From an uncultured Ruminiclostridium sp. (GTDB lineage: Bacteria > Bacillota > Clostridia > Oscillospirales > Ruminococcaceae), in contig CAJUQV010000009.1 in NCBI GenBank assembly GCA_910588335.1, forward strand, positions 32,835 to 96,834: a stretch of 64,000 nt of DNA, read 5' to 3'. Made by a program: the position numbers and the translations under genes. The notes under the pieces were generated by a model. The model was not told where the DNA came from. It saw only the letters and a list, made by a program, of their open reading frames with translations, and did not search any database. Shown here in pieces: positions 1 to 7,621 of the stretch (position 1 is the stretch's first letter; every line of letters begins with the position of its first letter).

Positions 1-1
1 G

Positions 2-628
2 TCCGTACAATCCGAATCAGTGACAAAATCTATCTCAACTGTATCAAGCCAATCAAGCATATCAAGTTCATCAAGCGTTTTACCGCCGCAGAGTCTTCCC
101 GAAAGCACTCCGACCGAAAGTATTACCCAACCCGAGACGACAGAAGAGGATAATATGAAAACACTGGTGGTATTTTTTTCATGTACCAATACAACCAAAA
201 CACTTGCCGAATATGCTGCGGATATTCTTGCCGCGGACATTTACGAGATAGTCCCGGTCGAGCCGTACACCGAATCCGATCTTGCGTATTATACAAACGG
301 ACGCGCCGACCGCGAGCAAAACGATCCCTTGGTTCGCCCCGAAATATCCGGAGGTATTGACAATATGTCCGACTATGATACGATAATTCTCGGATATCCT
401 ATCTGGCATGGGCAAGCCCCTCGCATTATCAGTACGTTTCTTGAAAGCTATGACTTTTCTGGAAAGACAATCATTCCTTTCTGCACCTCCCACAGCAGCG
501 GAATCGGTTCAAGCGCGGATAATCTCCACACTCTCTGCACCGCAGATTGGGAAAACGGCAAGAGATTCGATAGTGAAACTTCAAGAGATGATATTAAAGA
601 ATGGCTGCAACAATTTAAATTTGACTGA
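2..628 (+). CDS. flavodoxin-domain protein, 5' end outside window
   Basis: The reading frame is open to the left edge, so the gene probably starts upstream. The visible N-terminus (to about base 154) is a Ser/Thr/Pro/Glu-rich linker, as in secreted or lipoprotein flavodoxins of Clostridia. A flavodoxin_4-type fold follows: the FMN phosphate loop lies just after the first strand (LVVFFSCTNTTKTLAEY), then ILGYPIWHGQ and IIPFCTSHSSGIG, which in this family contact the flavin. The domain is complete to a TGA stop. An internal ATG at 155 has AGAGGA five bases upstream, so a cytosolic 157-residue form is also possible. Function is inferred as FMN-based electron transfer; the partner is unknown. A hairpin terminator follows directly. 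Confidence 0.8.
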   Translation, partial: SVQSESVTKSISTVSSQSSISSSSSVLPPQSLPESTPTESITQPETTEEDNMKTLVVFFSCTNTTKTLAEYAADILAADIYEIVPVEPYTESDLAYYTNGRADREQNDPLVRPEISGGIDNMSDYDTIILGYPIWHGQAPRIISTFLESYDFSGKTIIPFCTSHSSGIGSSADNLHTLCTADWENGKRFDSETSRDDIKEWLQQFKFD

Positions 629-642
629 TTTTGACTGAATTT

Positions 643-677
643 AAACCACTCGCTCTGTTATGATGCGGGTGGTTTTT
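643..677 (+). terminator. Rho-independent terminator after the flavodoxin gene
   Basis: AAACCAC and GTGGTTT arms with a CG pair inside close a loop, followed by TTTT. It lies 15 bases after the stop codon. Confidence 0.75.
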
Positions 678-694
678 GCAGCCGTATTCATTGT

Positions 695-1321
695 TTAATA
701 TGACTCAATTTTTGAACATATTTGGTGACGATTCTTCCAAAACTTTATTTCGATTGCCGGAGGATTCTTTATCATATTGTATCGGCAATGGAGGGAAACC
801 GTTTCATTTTGCTTTGATTCCCTTCTTTTTGTCGCTTTCACAATAAAAATGTCTTCTTCTTTTAATAATTTAAGTACATCCAATGGAATGTAGTCAATGT
901 CCGGGTTGGGGTGAAACACAATCCGGGTTGCTCTGCCATCGACTTTAAAATCGAGTTTCAGGTTTTCAGCGAAAAAGTGTTCTCCTCCAGGGAACATTTT
1001 TTCAGTCCACCAAACGCAAGCAAACTTGTTTCGATCTGTCAAGTTTTGACAAATTTTGATTGCCTGGTTAGTCCGATCGGTGTCAATCACCGGCGAATCT
1101 TGGCTTCCAGTTGAAATTACAACTTGGCACATGCCAGGTTCACCATTGAGTAACGCCATTCTGAGCAGGGGTGTCCTCAGATAGCTATTGTCCGGATCAG
1201 GCAATTTAAATGCTGATGCCGGTGTGACAAACATGTCACATTTGATGCGGGGGATATACGATGCCGATATTGGTGTTTAGACATCAAGAAATTTCTTATC
1301 ACCAGTTGGCTTTTTTGCCAT
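695..1321 (-). pseudogene. unknown protein interrupted by an in-frame TAA
   Basis: The minus strand carries AAAGGAGG, nine bases, then ATG at 1321 and 14 codons (MAKKPTGDKKFLDV). An in-frame TAA at 1279-1277 is followed without frame change by an open frame to 695, about 194 codons in all. The residues just after the stop (TPISASYIPRIKC) are protein-like and lead smoothly into the rest, so a single substitution (for example CAA to TAA) probably broke the gene. A rescue start at 1234 lacks a ribosome binding site. I do not recognise the family; there is no signal peptide or membrane segment, and the C-terminal half is rich in Lys, Arg and aromatic residues. Confidence 0.6.
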
Positions 1322-1623
1322 TTTGTTTTACCTCCTTTGTGTAAAACGTCAGATTGTTCTTATGTAACCTCTTGTTGCATAAGGTAAATAAGCAGTTGCG
1401 ATTTATTTACTTACTTATTACAAATATGAAATACGGTTTGTTCGGAATTTGGCATAAGGTGTGTTATCGTTACCAAAAAAATTACAACCGGTTTTCTTAG
1501 AATCAGCCTCCCGTATTTTTCGGTTTTGCGAAGCAAAATGAATTTTCTTTAGGGAAATTCAAGAAAAATCGGGACGGAAACGAGCTGAGGACAAGACGAA
1601 GTCGCAGCCCGAAGCCGTTTCCC

Positions 1624-1668
1624 ATTTGAAAAATCGTCCTCGGCTTTGCCGAGAACGATTTTTCAAAT
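1624..1668. repeat. long near-perfect hairpin
   Basis: Two 21-base arms (1624-1644 and 1648-1668) pair with one mismatch (C1638 against A1654) around a TTT loop. There is no clear T-run on either side, and no gene end is adjacent. The segment around it, 1322 to about 1770, has no convincing gene; a 69-codon minus-strand frame across 1503-1712 runs through the palindrome and has no ribosome binding site. Confidence 0.7.
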
Positions 1669-1769
1669 GATGTGGGATATCGTGACCAAATAGATTTTAT
1701 ATCTCGTTTCAAATCTCGGAATAAAAGGGGTCTTAGGGGAAAACCATCAGGGTTTCCACCTAAATTGTA

Positions 1770-1809
1770 AACAAAAACCTCTTATTTTGCGATAGCAAAA
1801 TAAGAGGTT
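1770..1809 (-). terminator. terminator of tRNA-Gln
   Basis: A perfect 15-bp stem (1776-1790 with 1795-1809) with a GATA/TATC loop is followed on the minus strand by TTTTTG. It begins four bases after the encoded CCA end of the tRNA. Confidence 0.9.
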
Positions 1810-1813
1810 AGCT

Positions 1814-1889
1814 TGGTTGGGCTAGGTGGATTCGAACCACCGGAATGACGGAGTCAAAGTCCGTTGCCTTACCGCTTGGCTATAGCCCA
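1814..1889 (-). tRNA. tRNA-Gln (anticodon UUG), CCA encoded
   Basis: Read on the minus strand, the acceptor arm TGGGCTA pairs with TAGCCCA. The D arm contains GCCAAGCGGTAAGGC, and the anticodon loop CTTTGAC has anticodon TTG on an ACGGA/TCCGT stem. The T arm is GGTGGTTCGAATCCACC. Discriminator A and CCA follow. The U1-A72 pair is typical of bacterial tRNA-Gln. Confidence 0.96.
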
Positions 1890-1984
1890 ATCGCAAAATA
1901 TATTTTCCGAATAAAGTCCTGCCTGCAAAAGCCTTCAACTCAACCCAAGCTTCGCTGAGAACCTTTGACGATCAAGACTAATCA

Positions 1985-2013
1985 ATTATATCATATTGTT
2001 AGAAAAAATACAA
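1985..2013 (-). promoter_or_regulatory. sigma-A promoter for tRNA-Gln
   Basis: On the minus strand TTGTAT and TATAAT are separated by 17 bases. It lies about 95 bases upstream of the tRNA. Confidence 0.7.
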
Positions 2014-2052
2014 CCCTTTTTGAAAAAAAGTCAAAAATATATTTTACGCTAT

Positions 2053-2209
2053 GGCTTATTTGAAAAAAGAGGAAACGACGAGTTTTTGGCCTAAAATGGT
2101 TAGCTTAAAGGAAAAAACACAGTCAAACCGTCGTTTGACGAGACTTTTTAACGCAGAAAATGACCGTTTTGGGAAGAAAAGACGCTGTTTCCGATTTTTC
2201 AAACCAGCC
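2053..2209 (+). repeat. repeat family A, copy 1 (MITE-like, 157 bp)
   Basis: Imperfect terminal inverted repeats (GGCTTATTTGAAAA at the left, TTTTTCAAACCAGCC at the right) bound a 157-bp element. An inner palindrome (GTCAAAC / GTTTGAC) sits in the middle. It shares length and most positions with 15363-15519, and in reverse orientation with 41129-41279. Its longest open frames are not conserved between copies, so it is treated as non-coding. Confidence 0.8.
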
Positions 2210-2235
2210 ACAGTATAAGATCTTGGTATTTTGTT

Positions 2236-2395
2236 ATTGCTCCCCCAATTAACTCTTGAAGATTTTATGCGCCGAACGGCTGTCGGAAGACAAGGAAGAA
2301 AGCCGTAGGAATATGCGCATATTTCAAGGGTTTTTGACGAAGTATTTCGACAGTCGGGCAAGCAGAAAAATTCAAGAGTTAATTGGGGAAGCAAT
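2236..2395. repeat. element D: 160-bp sequence with 25-bp terminal inverted repeats
   Basis: The ends 2236-2260 and 2371-2395 are inverted copies of each other with 24 of 25 positions matching (core CCCCAATTAACTCTTGAA). No transposase-sized frame lies inside. It starts 26 bases after repeat A copy 1. This is the structure of a miniature inverted-repeat element. A short direct target duplication is not obvious. Confidence 0.75.
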
Positions 2396-2590
2396 TATAT
2401 GTATGTAATCCTAAAATTGATTTTTGCCAATTCTCTTTTAGCACTCCACTCAAGCAGAGCTTGTTATTCTTTCTTTAACCGCATAAAGCGGTTTATTCCG
2501 CCTCTGACATAATCTCTTCAAAAGCGGCAGTATTGAAATCCGCATTGTACATTTTTCCCATAATTCGACATTTTATGTTCTCTGCATACG

Positions 2591-3343
2591 CTATATCTCC
2601 ATATACCGCTCTATTTCACTCCAAGTTTTTGCTGTCGGAATATTTTTATCTATGGAATGTCCTTCTTCCATCGCATAAGGCAGATCAATCGCCCCTATGT
2701 ACCATACCGGCTGCAGACCGGCATTTAAGGAGCCTTTCACATCGCATTCGTAGTGATCCCCGATATACCAAACTTCGTCCGGAGGTAATTCAGCTTTCTC
2801 CAAAGCCAAATCGAATATCCTTTTGTTCGGTTTGCGGAATATAAAATTACTTGAGGTAATGATAAATTCAAAAGTATTTTCCGGAAGCAGCCTGTTGATA
2901 CGCTCCGCAACAACAGAAGGAGCATAAGAAATATTGCTGATTACTCCTGTGCGGATACCTTTGTTTTTCAAATATCCCAAAAAATCTTTTATACCCGTTG
3001 TCGGCACTCCCGGAGCAGCGGCATTCCAAAATACTGTATCAATTTCGGAGTTGCTTAATGCAATCTCTATTCCCTGCGATTCATAAAGATAAGGCGTAAA
3101 CATTGTATTGGGTATTTCTATCTGAAATAAGTGCCTTTTTTCAGGATTAAATCTCCCGAATTCCCGAATGATTTCATTTGCTTTGGATTGCACCTGTTCT
3201 GCCGACAAATGATACTTATTTCTTGTAGCATATTGTAAGACAGCAGCTGTTCCCTTTACCCCGTCAAACTTCTGTTCTGCAATAAGCGTTTGGCCATAAT
3301 CAAATAATACCATTTGGGGCGTTTTTATGTAATTTGCTTTCAC
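2591..3343 (-). CDS. HAD-superfamily hydrolase (YjjG/YfnB-like)
   Basis: A cytosolic phosphatase-type protein of about 250 residues. Motif I is degenerate but recognisable (MVLFDYGQTL, nucleophile Asp in FDYG). Motif II is GVISNISYA, the motif III lysine lies in FRKPNKRIFDLAL, and motif IV is YIGDHYECDVKGSLNAG. A C1 cap lies between motifs I and II. The substrate (nucleotide or sugar phosphate) cannot be told from sequence. The GTG at 3343 is chosen because GGAGGG lies nine bases upstream; an ATG at 3376 overlaps the end of the upstream MazG-like pseudogene and has no good binding site. The two genes share one promoter at 3726-3754. Confidence 0.82.
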   Translation of the reverse strand: MKANYIKTPQMVLFDYGQTLIAEQKFDGVKGTAAVLQYATRNKYHLSAEQVQSKANEIIREFGRFNPEKRHLFQIEIPNTMFTPYLYESQGIEIALSNSEIDTVFWNAAAPGVPTTGIKDFLGYLKNKGIRTGVISNISYAPSVVAERINRLLPENTFEFIITSSNFIFRKPNKRIFDLALEKAELPPDEVWYIGDHYECDVKGSLNAGLQPVWYIGAIDLPYAMEEGHSIDKNIPTAKTWSEIERYMEI

Positions 3344-3368
3344 AGATTCTATCCCTCCATTCCGAAAT

Positions 3369-3673
3369 TTAACCATCCGATGATGTTCTCGTTAATACGC
3401 CGTCAACAAGCTTATAAGCACTATCTTTATTTATTGTTATCTTTTTTCTGTTTCGATTTCTAAATCAATATCAAGAATTTCTGATAATCCCATAAGATAA
3501 ATAGCAATATCAGCAAGCTCCTCCCCAACGGTTGCTTTATTTTTACGCCATGCGTCATATGCTTCTGCGACCTAGCCATAAAGCAGGCAGAATTCTTCAT
3601 TAACGTCTGTAACCTTAAAGCCCTTAATAAGCTTGTTTTGGTATACCTCTTTTTGCATTTCGTTCGTTTTCAT
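3369..3673 (-). pseudogene. MazG-like nucleotide pyrophosphohydrolase, broken twice
   Basis: The minus strand from ATG 3673 encodes MQKEVYQNKLIKGFKV...CLLYG, then TAG at 3574-3572 where the family has Glu, then VAEAYDAWRKNKATVGEELADIAIYL. The EELADIAIY stretch is the metal-binding helix of MazG-like proteins. After LDIDLEIETEK the frame ends early, but the other frame continues as KKITINKDSAYKLVDGVLTR to a TAA at 3371. The shift sits in an A6 run (3442-3447), so loss of one A explains it. Restored, the protein would have about 101 residues and its stop would overlap the start region of the HAD gene. The family hydrolyses non-canonical NTPs; this copy is probably inactive. Confidence 0.8.
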
Positions 3674-3725
3674 TTTTTGTATTTCCTTCAAATTTGCATT
3701 TAGAGTGCTGTATAATTCGATTACA

Positions 3726-3754
3726 ATTATAGCATACACAAAAAACAATGTCAA
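3726..3754 (-). promoter_or_regulatory. consensus sigma-A promoter for the MazG-like/HAD unit
   Basis: TTGACA and TATAAT on the minus strand with a 17-base spacer, a perfect consensus, about 50 bases before the pseudogene start. Confidence 0.85.
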
Positions 3755-3847
3755 TAAGGGCGCACTTACAAGTCACCCGCAAGAGGTCGGTGGTACTGCC
3801 TTCGGCAGACGTGCGCTCGCCGAGGGAAATAATCAAACGAGCATTCA

Positions 3848-3951
3848 TACCAATCTTTAATCAAGTTGTAGACTTGATTAAAGATTGCACCCCAAGCACT
3901 AATCTTTGGTCAGTCATTACTTGTCTATACCTTGACCAAAGATTAGTATAA
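3848..3951 (+). repeat. repeat family C, copy 1 (two-hairpin element)
   Basis: The first hairpin has arms CAATCTTTAATCAAGT / ACTTGATTAAAGATTG. A spacer CACCCCAAGCA follows, then a second hairpin CTAATCTTTGGTCA / TGACCAAAGATTAG, ending TATAA. Related copies occur at six further sites in this window. Confidence 0.85.
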
Positions 3952-3955
3952 GCAT

Positions 3956-4001
3956 TTTGGGTCAAAAAACCGTCATTTGCTCTTTTTTCAAACAACCCCT
4001 A
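3956..4001 (-). repeat. repeat family A, end fragment
   Basis: The stretch GGGTCAAAAAACCGTCATTT with a terminal TTTTTTCAAACAACCCC matches one end of the copy at 41129-41279. The rest of the element is missing; family C lies on one side and family B on the other. Confidence 0.65.
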
Positions 4002-4002
4002 A

Positions 4003-4178
4003 TCCAACAAAAGTTCATACAAGCTAAAACAGTGCCAAGCATACACATTTTTTGGGGGGCGTTGCCCCCGTCCTTCGGACTCCCCTACTTCCCTTTCGGA
4101 GTTCGAAAGGGAAGCGGAAAGGACAGCGCGTCGCTTCGCTCCTTTTTGTTTATTTTTTTATTGTGTTGCTATAGTATT
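4003..4178 (+). repeat. repeat family B, copy 1 (about 175 bp)
   Basis: It shares long blocks with 59450-59635: GGGGGCGTTGCCCCCGTCCTT, ACTTCCCTTT...CGAAAGGGAAGCGGA, and TCGCTTCGCTCC followed by GTTTAT, ending in GCTATAGTAT. At least two strong hairpins are present (GGGGGC/GCCCCC and CTTCCCTTTCGG/CGAAAGGGAAG). No coding frame is shared between copies. It lies about 145 bases upstream of the SRP RNA promoter. Confidence 0.8.
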
Positions 4179-4321
4179 GCTCCTTTGTTTTCAATGAATC
4201 TTTCAACTGCAGAGATCCCCTTGGCAAATCACGTCTCGGTATTAGAGCTTTGCGGATTTGAAAATTTTACCGATTACTGTTGAACCCCAGTAAAAAAATA
4301 AATAAACCTTTCATTTTCCCC

Positions 4322-4350
4322 TTGATTTTTTTTTAAAAATGAGTTATAAT
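4322..4350 (+). promoter_or_regulatory. sigma-A promoter of SRP RNA (and perhaps dnaX)
   Basis: TTGATT and TATAAT with a 17-base spacer. It lies 64 bases before the predicted 5' stem of the SRP RNA. No separate promoter is evident between the RNA and dnaX. Confidence 0.7.
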
Positions 4351-4413
4351 ATAAAACAACAATCTTTAATATGTAAAAATCATATTGCAAATACAGCGCG
4401 AAATGATTTTATG

Positions 4414-4547
4414 TTGAGCCTTTGATTACGGGCGCAGGAAGTCCTGCTCAAGGCGGTGCCGTGAACCATGTCAGGCGGGGAACCGAGCAGCATTAAGCGG
4501 ATTTCCGACTGTGCGCGGGTAACCTGCCCCCGTAATGAGAGGCTCAA
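4414..4547 (+). ncRNA. ffs: signal recognition particle RNA, small bacterial type
   Basis: The RNA binds Ffh and targets nascent membrane and secreted proteins. The domain IV signature is explicit: TCAGGCGGGG followed by AACCGAGCAGC, the asymmetric-loop and GNAR tetraloop region. The outer ends TTGAGCC...TTACGGG and CCCGTAA...GGCTCAA pair to close the rod. Location just upstream of dnaX matches many Firmicutes. Exact ends are taken from the closing stem; the promoter lies further upstream, so 5' processing is likely. Confidence 0.92.
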
Positions 4548-4604
4548 TATCTAATTTTTCTGATCGGAGAACACAATCCCCGCCGGAGAAAGGAGCCTGC
4601 CTAT

Positions 4605-6611
4605 ATGTATCTGGCGCTGTACAGAAAATACCGCCCAAATACCTTTGACGACGTCATCTCTCAGGAACATATTACCACAACCTTGAAAAACCAGATAGCC
4701 ACAGGCCAGATAGCTCACGCTTACCTGTTTACGGGAACCAGAGGAACCGGAAAAACCTCCTGTGCAAAAATAATGGCAAAGGCGGTCAACTGCCTTTCTC
4801 CGGTTAACGGAAACCCATGCGGAAGCTGCAAAGCCTGTAAGGCCATTGCCGAGGGAAGTACGGATATTATCGAAATAGACGCCGCCTCCAATAACGGCGT
4901 CGACAGCATAAGACAGATTCGGGATGAGGTGATTTACACCCCCATCGACTGTAAATACAAGGTCTATATAATAGACGAGGTTCATATGCTGTCGGATTCG
5001 GCATTCAACGCGCTCCTGAAAACCCTTGAGGAACCTCCGGAGCACGCGGTTTTCATTCTGGCGACTACCGAGTACTATAAAGTTCCCGCGACTATATTAT
5101 CCAGATGTCAGCAGTTTCTGTTTTCCAAAATCGACCCCGAAGCAGCGAAAAAAAGGCTTCTTGAAGTGGCTGGAAAAGAAAATATAAAGCTTACGGAAAA
5201 CGCCGCCTCCCTTATAGCGAGACTTTCCGACGGGGCAATGCGCGACGCTTGGTCACTTTTGGATCAGTGCGTATCAGCAGAGGGGGGCGCCGTGGACGAA
5301 GAATCGGTGCGCAAGTGCGGAGGAGTCGCCGACAGCGGTTATCTGTTTTCCGTATCCGAAGCGGCGGCAGCTCAAAATCCGGCCGACGCGCTTAAGCTGT
5401 TGGACGAGCTTATAACGAAGGGGAAAGATATTTCCCGATTTATAGAAGAGCTGACTCTTCATTACAGAAACCTTATGCTTACAAAATCGGTAGGCGGTAC
5501 TTTTGTTAAAGGTACCGATGAAGAGTTAAAACGTTATTCGGAGCAATGCAAAAAGCTTTCTTCCGACGAGATTATGCGGCAAGTAGATCTTATATCGGAC
5601 AGCTTAGACAATATAAATCGAATGAAACAAACGGGTCAGGGGCGGCTTTTGACGGAACAGCTTCTGATAAGGCTTTGCTCTCCGCGCCTTTCCAATGACT
5701 CCGCATCTTTGGCGGCGCGGTTGGGTGCGTTGGAAAATCGTCTGAACAATCTTAACGCCGCCGATTTCGTGAAACCACCCGACAATTCGGAAAGGCCTTC
5801 GGATATTTCGGCAGCACCTGCGAGTACTACGGAAAAGCCCGAAACCGTTTCCGCAGACTATTCCGCTTCTCCCATCGAAGGGACAAGCGTTGAATCCGAC
5901 AAAAATACGGATTCTCTTGAGGCGCTTCCTTTAGATATAGACGGTATTCCCTTTCCGGAGCCGCCCCCCGATATGGGTTATGAATACGTTCCTTTTATCG
6001 ACGCGCCCTCATCCTATCCCATCCAGGTTCCCGTCTCTGTTTCCGATTCGGGAGCATCGACTCGGCTTGAGCCGCGGGAATATTTGAAAACGGAACCACC
6101 CGCTCACGATAAAACGGATATAAACCAAACCAAGGTAAAATCCAATACGGAAGAACCTGAAAATAACACCGAAACCGCAAAAAGTGCACCAAAAGAAAAA
6201 CGGGAGGAAGAGAACGCCTCGGCAAGCCCGAAGAGCACCGAAAAAGCGGAAAGCTTACCGATTCCCGAAAGCGACACGGAGCTTCCCGCAGACTGTAAGC
6301 CCTTGGCACAATGGGGCGATATAACGGCGCTGCTTCCGGCGTCTTCAAGAAATATCTTAAAAAACGTCAAGGCCTATTTATACGGCGGGAAAATATATGT
6401 GGAGTCTACCCCGTCCTCGCTTTCCATGATGAAAAGCGGAATACGTGCGGCAAAGCTGAGAGACGCGGTTTATTCGGTAATGGGCGGAAAGCTGGACATA
6501 TTCACCCTTCCCGAAAAGGTTTATAACGAGGAGAAAAAAGAAGATTTGGTTACTCCTTTTTTAGACCGCGCCAGAGAAATGGGCATTGAGGTAGCTGTCA
6601 AGGACAGATAA
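4605..6611 (+). CDS. dnaX: DNA polymerase III subunit gamma/tau
   Basis: Clamp-loader ATPase of the replicative polymerase, 668 residues. The AAA+ core starts at once (MYLALYRKYRPNTFDDVISQ). Walker A is GTRGTGKT at residues 44-51, four zinc-type cysteines lie in the next 30 residues, Walker B is IIDEVHML, and the sensor/arginine-finger region is ATILSRCQQF. Domain III ends near residue 360. A long Pro/Ser/Glu-rich linker follows to about residue 560, then a C-terminal globular segment (tau domain for polymerase or helicase contact). GAAAGGAG precedes the start. It heads the dnaX-ybaB-recR-guaB cluster, a conserved gene order in Firmicutes for the first three. Confidence 0.97.
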   Translation: MYLALYRKYRPNTFDDVISQEHITTTLKNQIATGQIAHAYLFTGTRGTGKTSCAKIMAKAVNCLSPVNGNPCGSCKACKAIAEGSTDIIEIDAASNNGVDSIRQIRDEVIYTPIDCKYKVYIIDEVHMLSDSAFNALLKTLEEPPEHAVFILATTEYYKVPATILSRCQQFLFSKIDPEAAKKRLLEVAGKENIKLTENAASLIARLSDGAMRDAWSLLDQCVSAEGGAVDEESVRKCGGVADSGYLFSVSEAAAAQNPADALKLLDELITKGKDISRFIEELTLHYRNLMLTKSVGGTFVKGTDEELKRYSEQCKKLSSDEIMRQVDLISDSLDNINRMKQTGQGRLLTEQLLIRLCSPRLSNDSASLAARLGALENRLNNLNAADFVKPPDNSERPSDISAAPASTTEKPETVSADYSASPIEGTSVESDKNTDSLEALPLDIDGIPFPEPPPDMGYEYVPFIDAPSSYPIQVPVSVSDSGASTRLEPREYLKTEPPAHDKTDINQTKVKSNTEEPENNTETAKSAPKEKREEENASASPKSTEKAESLPIPESDTELPADCKPLAQWGDITALLPASSRNILKNVKAYLYGGKIYVESTPSSLSMMKSGIRAAKLRDAVYSVMGGKLDIFTLPEKVYNEEKKEDLVTPFLDRAREMGIEVAVKDR

Positions 6612-6648
6612 TTTAATAAAAACAACTATTACAAAAGGAGACAAAAAC

Positions 6649-6999
6649 ATGAAAGCAAGATTACCGGCTGAATACCAGAACAAAGGCGCCGCCAATATGA
6701 ATCAGATGATAAAGCAGGCGCAGAAAATGCAGGACGATATCGCCGCGGTGCAGGAAAAACTCGATGAGACGGAATTTTCCGTTTCTGCGGGCGGCGGAAT
6801 GATAGAGCTTACCATGACCGGAGGAAAGGTGCTGAAATCCGTTAAACTGAATCCCGACTGCATAGACAAGGACAACCCCGAAGATCTGGAGGATATAATC
6901 ATAGCGGGAGTAAACGCAATGCTCCAGAAGGTGGAGGAGGAATCCACCAAGGAAATGGAAAAGGTAACGGGCGGATTAAGTATGCCCGGCCTCTTTTAA
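6649..6999 (+). CDS. ybaB: YbaB/EbfC nucleoid-associated protein
   Basis: A small dimeric DNA-binding protein of 116 residues. The N-terminal helix MNQMIKQAQKMQDDIAAVQE and the strand block GGGMIELTMTGGKVLKSVKL are typical, and the NAMLQKVEEES helix closes the fold. AAAGGAGA precedes the ATG. The protein has an N-terminal extension of about 16 residues before the usual MNQMIKQAQ start; that inner Met has no binding site of its own. It lies between dnaX and recR as in many bacteria, which supports a recombination or nucleoid role. Confidence 0.95.
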   Translation: MKARLPAEYQNKGAANMNQMIKQAQKMQDDIAAVQEKLDETEFSVSAGGGMIELTMTGGKVLKSVKLNPDCIDKDNPEDLEDIIIAGVNAMLQKVEEESTKEMEKVTGGLSMPGLF

Positions 7000-7005
7000 A
7001 TCACC

Positions 7006-7605
7006 ATGGCGGAATACACCCCTCTGCCCCTGCTTATAGTTTCCGAGCAGTTGGCCAAGCTCCCAGGAATCGGAATGAAAAGCGCGGGCAGACTTGCCTA
7101 TCACATATTGAATATGCCGGTTGAACAGGTGGAAGAATTTTCACAAGCTATTTTAAAGGCGAGAAAATCGGTGAATTTCTGTAAAACCTGTCAGAATTTT
7201 ACCGAAGCTGATATCTGTTCCATCTGTTCCGATGAAAGGCGGGATCAAAAAACCGTATGTGTGGTGGAATCCCCCAAGGACGTTTCCGCCTTTGAAAGGG
7301 CGGGCGGCTTCGACGGCGTTTATCATGTGCTGCACGGGCTTTTGTCCCCTGCCGACGGAGTAACCCCCGACGATATACGCATAAGAGAGCTTATGACAAG
7401 GTTAGGCGGAGACGTGGAGGAGGTTATTATGGCAACAAACCCCACAATAGAAGGCGAAACCACCGCCTCGTATATAAGCCGTCTCATAAAACCCTTAGGG
7501 GTAAAGGTGACAAGGCTCGCCTACGGTCTTCCCGCCGGCAGCAGTCTCGAATACGCCGATGAAGTAACCCTTCAAAGGGCGCTTGAAAACCGCAACTTAA
7601 TATAA
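7006..7605 (+). CDS. recR: recombination mediator RecR
   Basis: 199 residues, the normal length. An N-terminal helix-hairpin-helix (LAKLPGIGMKSAGRLAYHIL), a C4 zinc finger (CKTCQNFTEADICSICSDE), and a Toprim domain with VVESPKDVSAFERAG are present. The C-terminal Walker-B-like strand VTRLAYGLPAGSSLEYADE is also present. With RecF/RecO it loads RecA at single-strand gaps. It starts six bases after the ybaB stop with a weak binding site, so coupling to ybaB translation is likely. Confidence 0.97.
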   Translation: MAEYTPLPLLIVSEQLAKLPGIGMKSAGRLAYHILNMPVEQVEEFSQAILKARKSVNFCKTCQNFTEADICSICSDERRDQKTVCVVESPKDVSAFERAGGFDGVYHVLHGLLSPADGVTPDDIRIRELMTRLGGDVEEVIMATNPTIEGETTASYISRLIKPLGVKVTRLAYGLPAGSSLEYADEVTLQRALENRNLI

Positions 7606-7621
7606 CCGAAAGGAGCAATTT

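Noticed and set aside
1503..1712. 69-codon minus-strand open frame
   Set aside because: It runs through a long palindrome and lacks a binding site.
1277..3574. Idea that TAA/TAG are read as amino acids (alternative code)
   Set aside because: Dozens of intact genes in the window end with TAA, TAG or TGA at the expected lengths; only the two decayed genes contain internal stops, and one also has a frameshift.
3848..3951. CRISPR array from the repeated AATCTTTAATCAA-like units
   Set aside because: Units are inverted, not direct, spacing is irregular, and no cas genes are present.
5148..5154. A7 run in dnaX as a programmed frameshift site for a gamma form
   Set aside because: It lies near codon 182 inside the AAA+ domain, not after domain III, and I see no adjacent stimulating hairpin.
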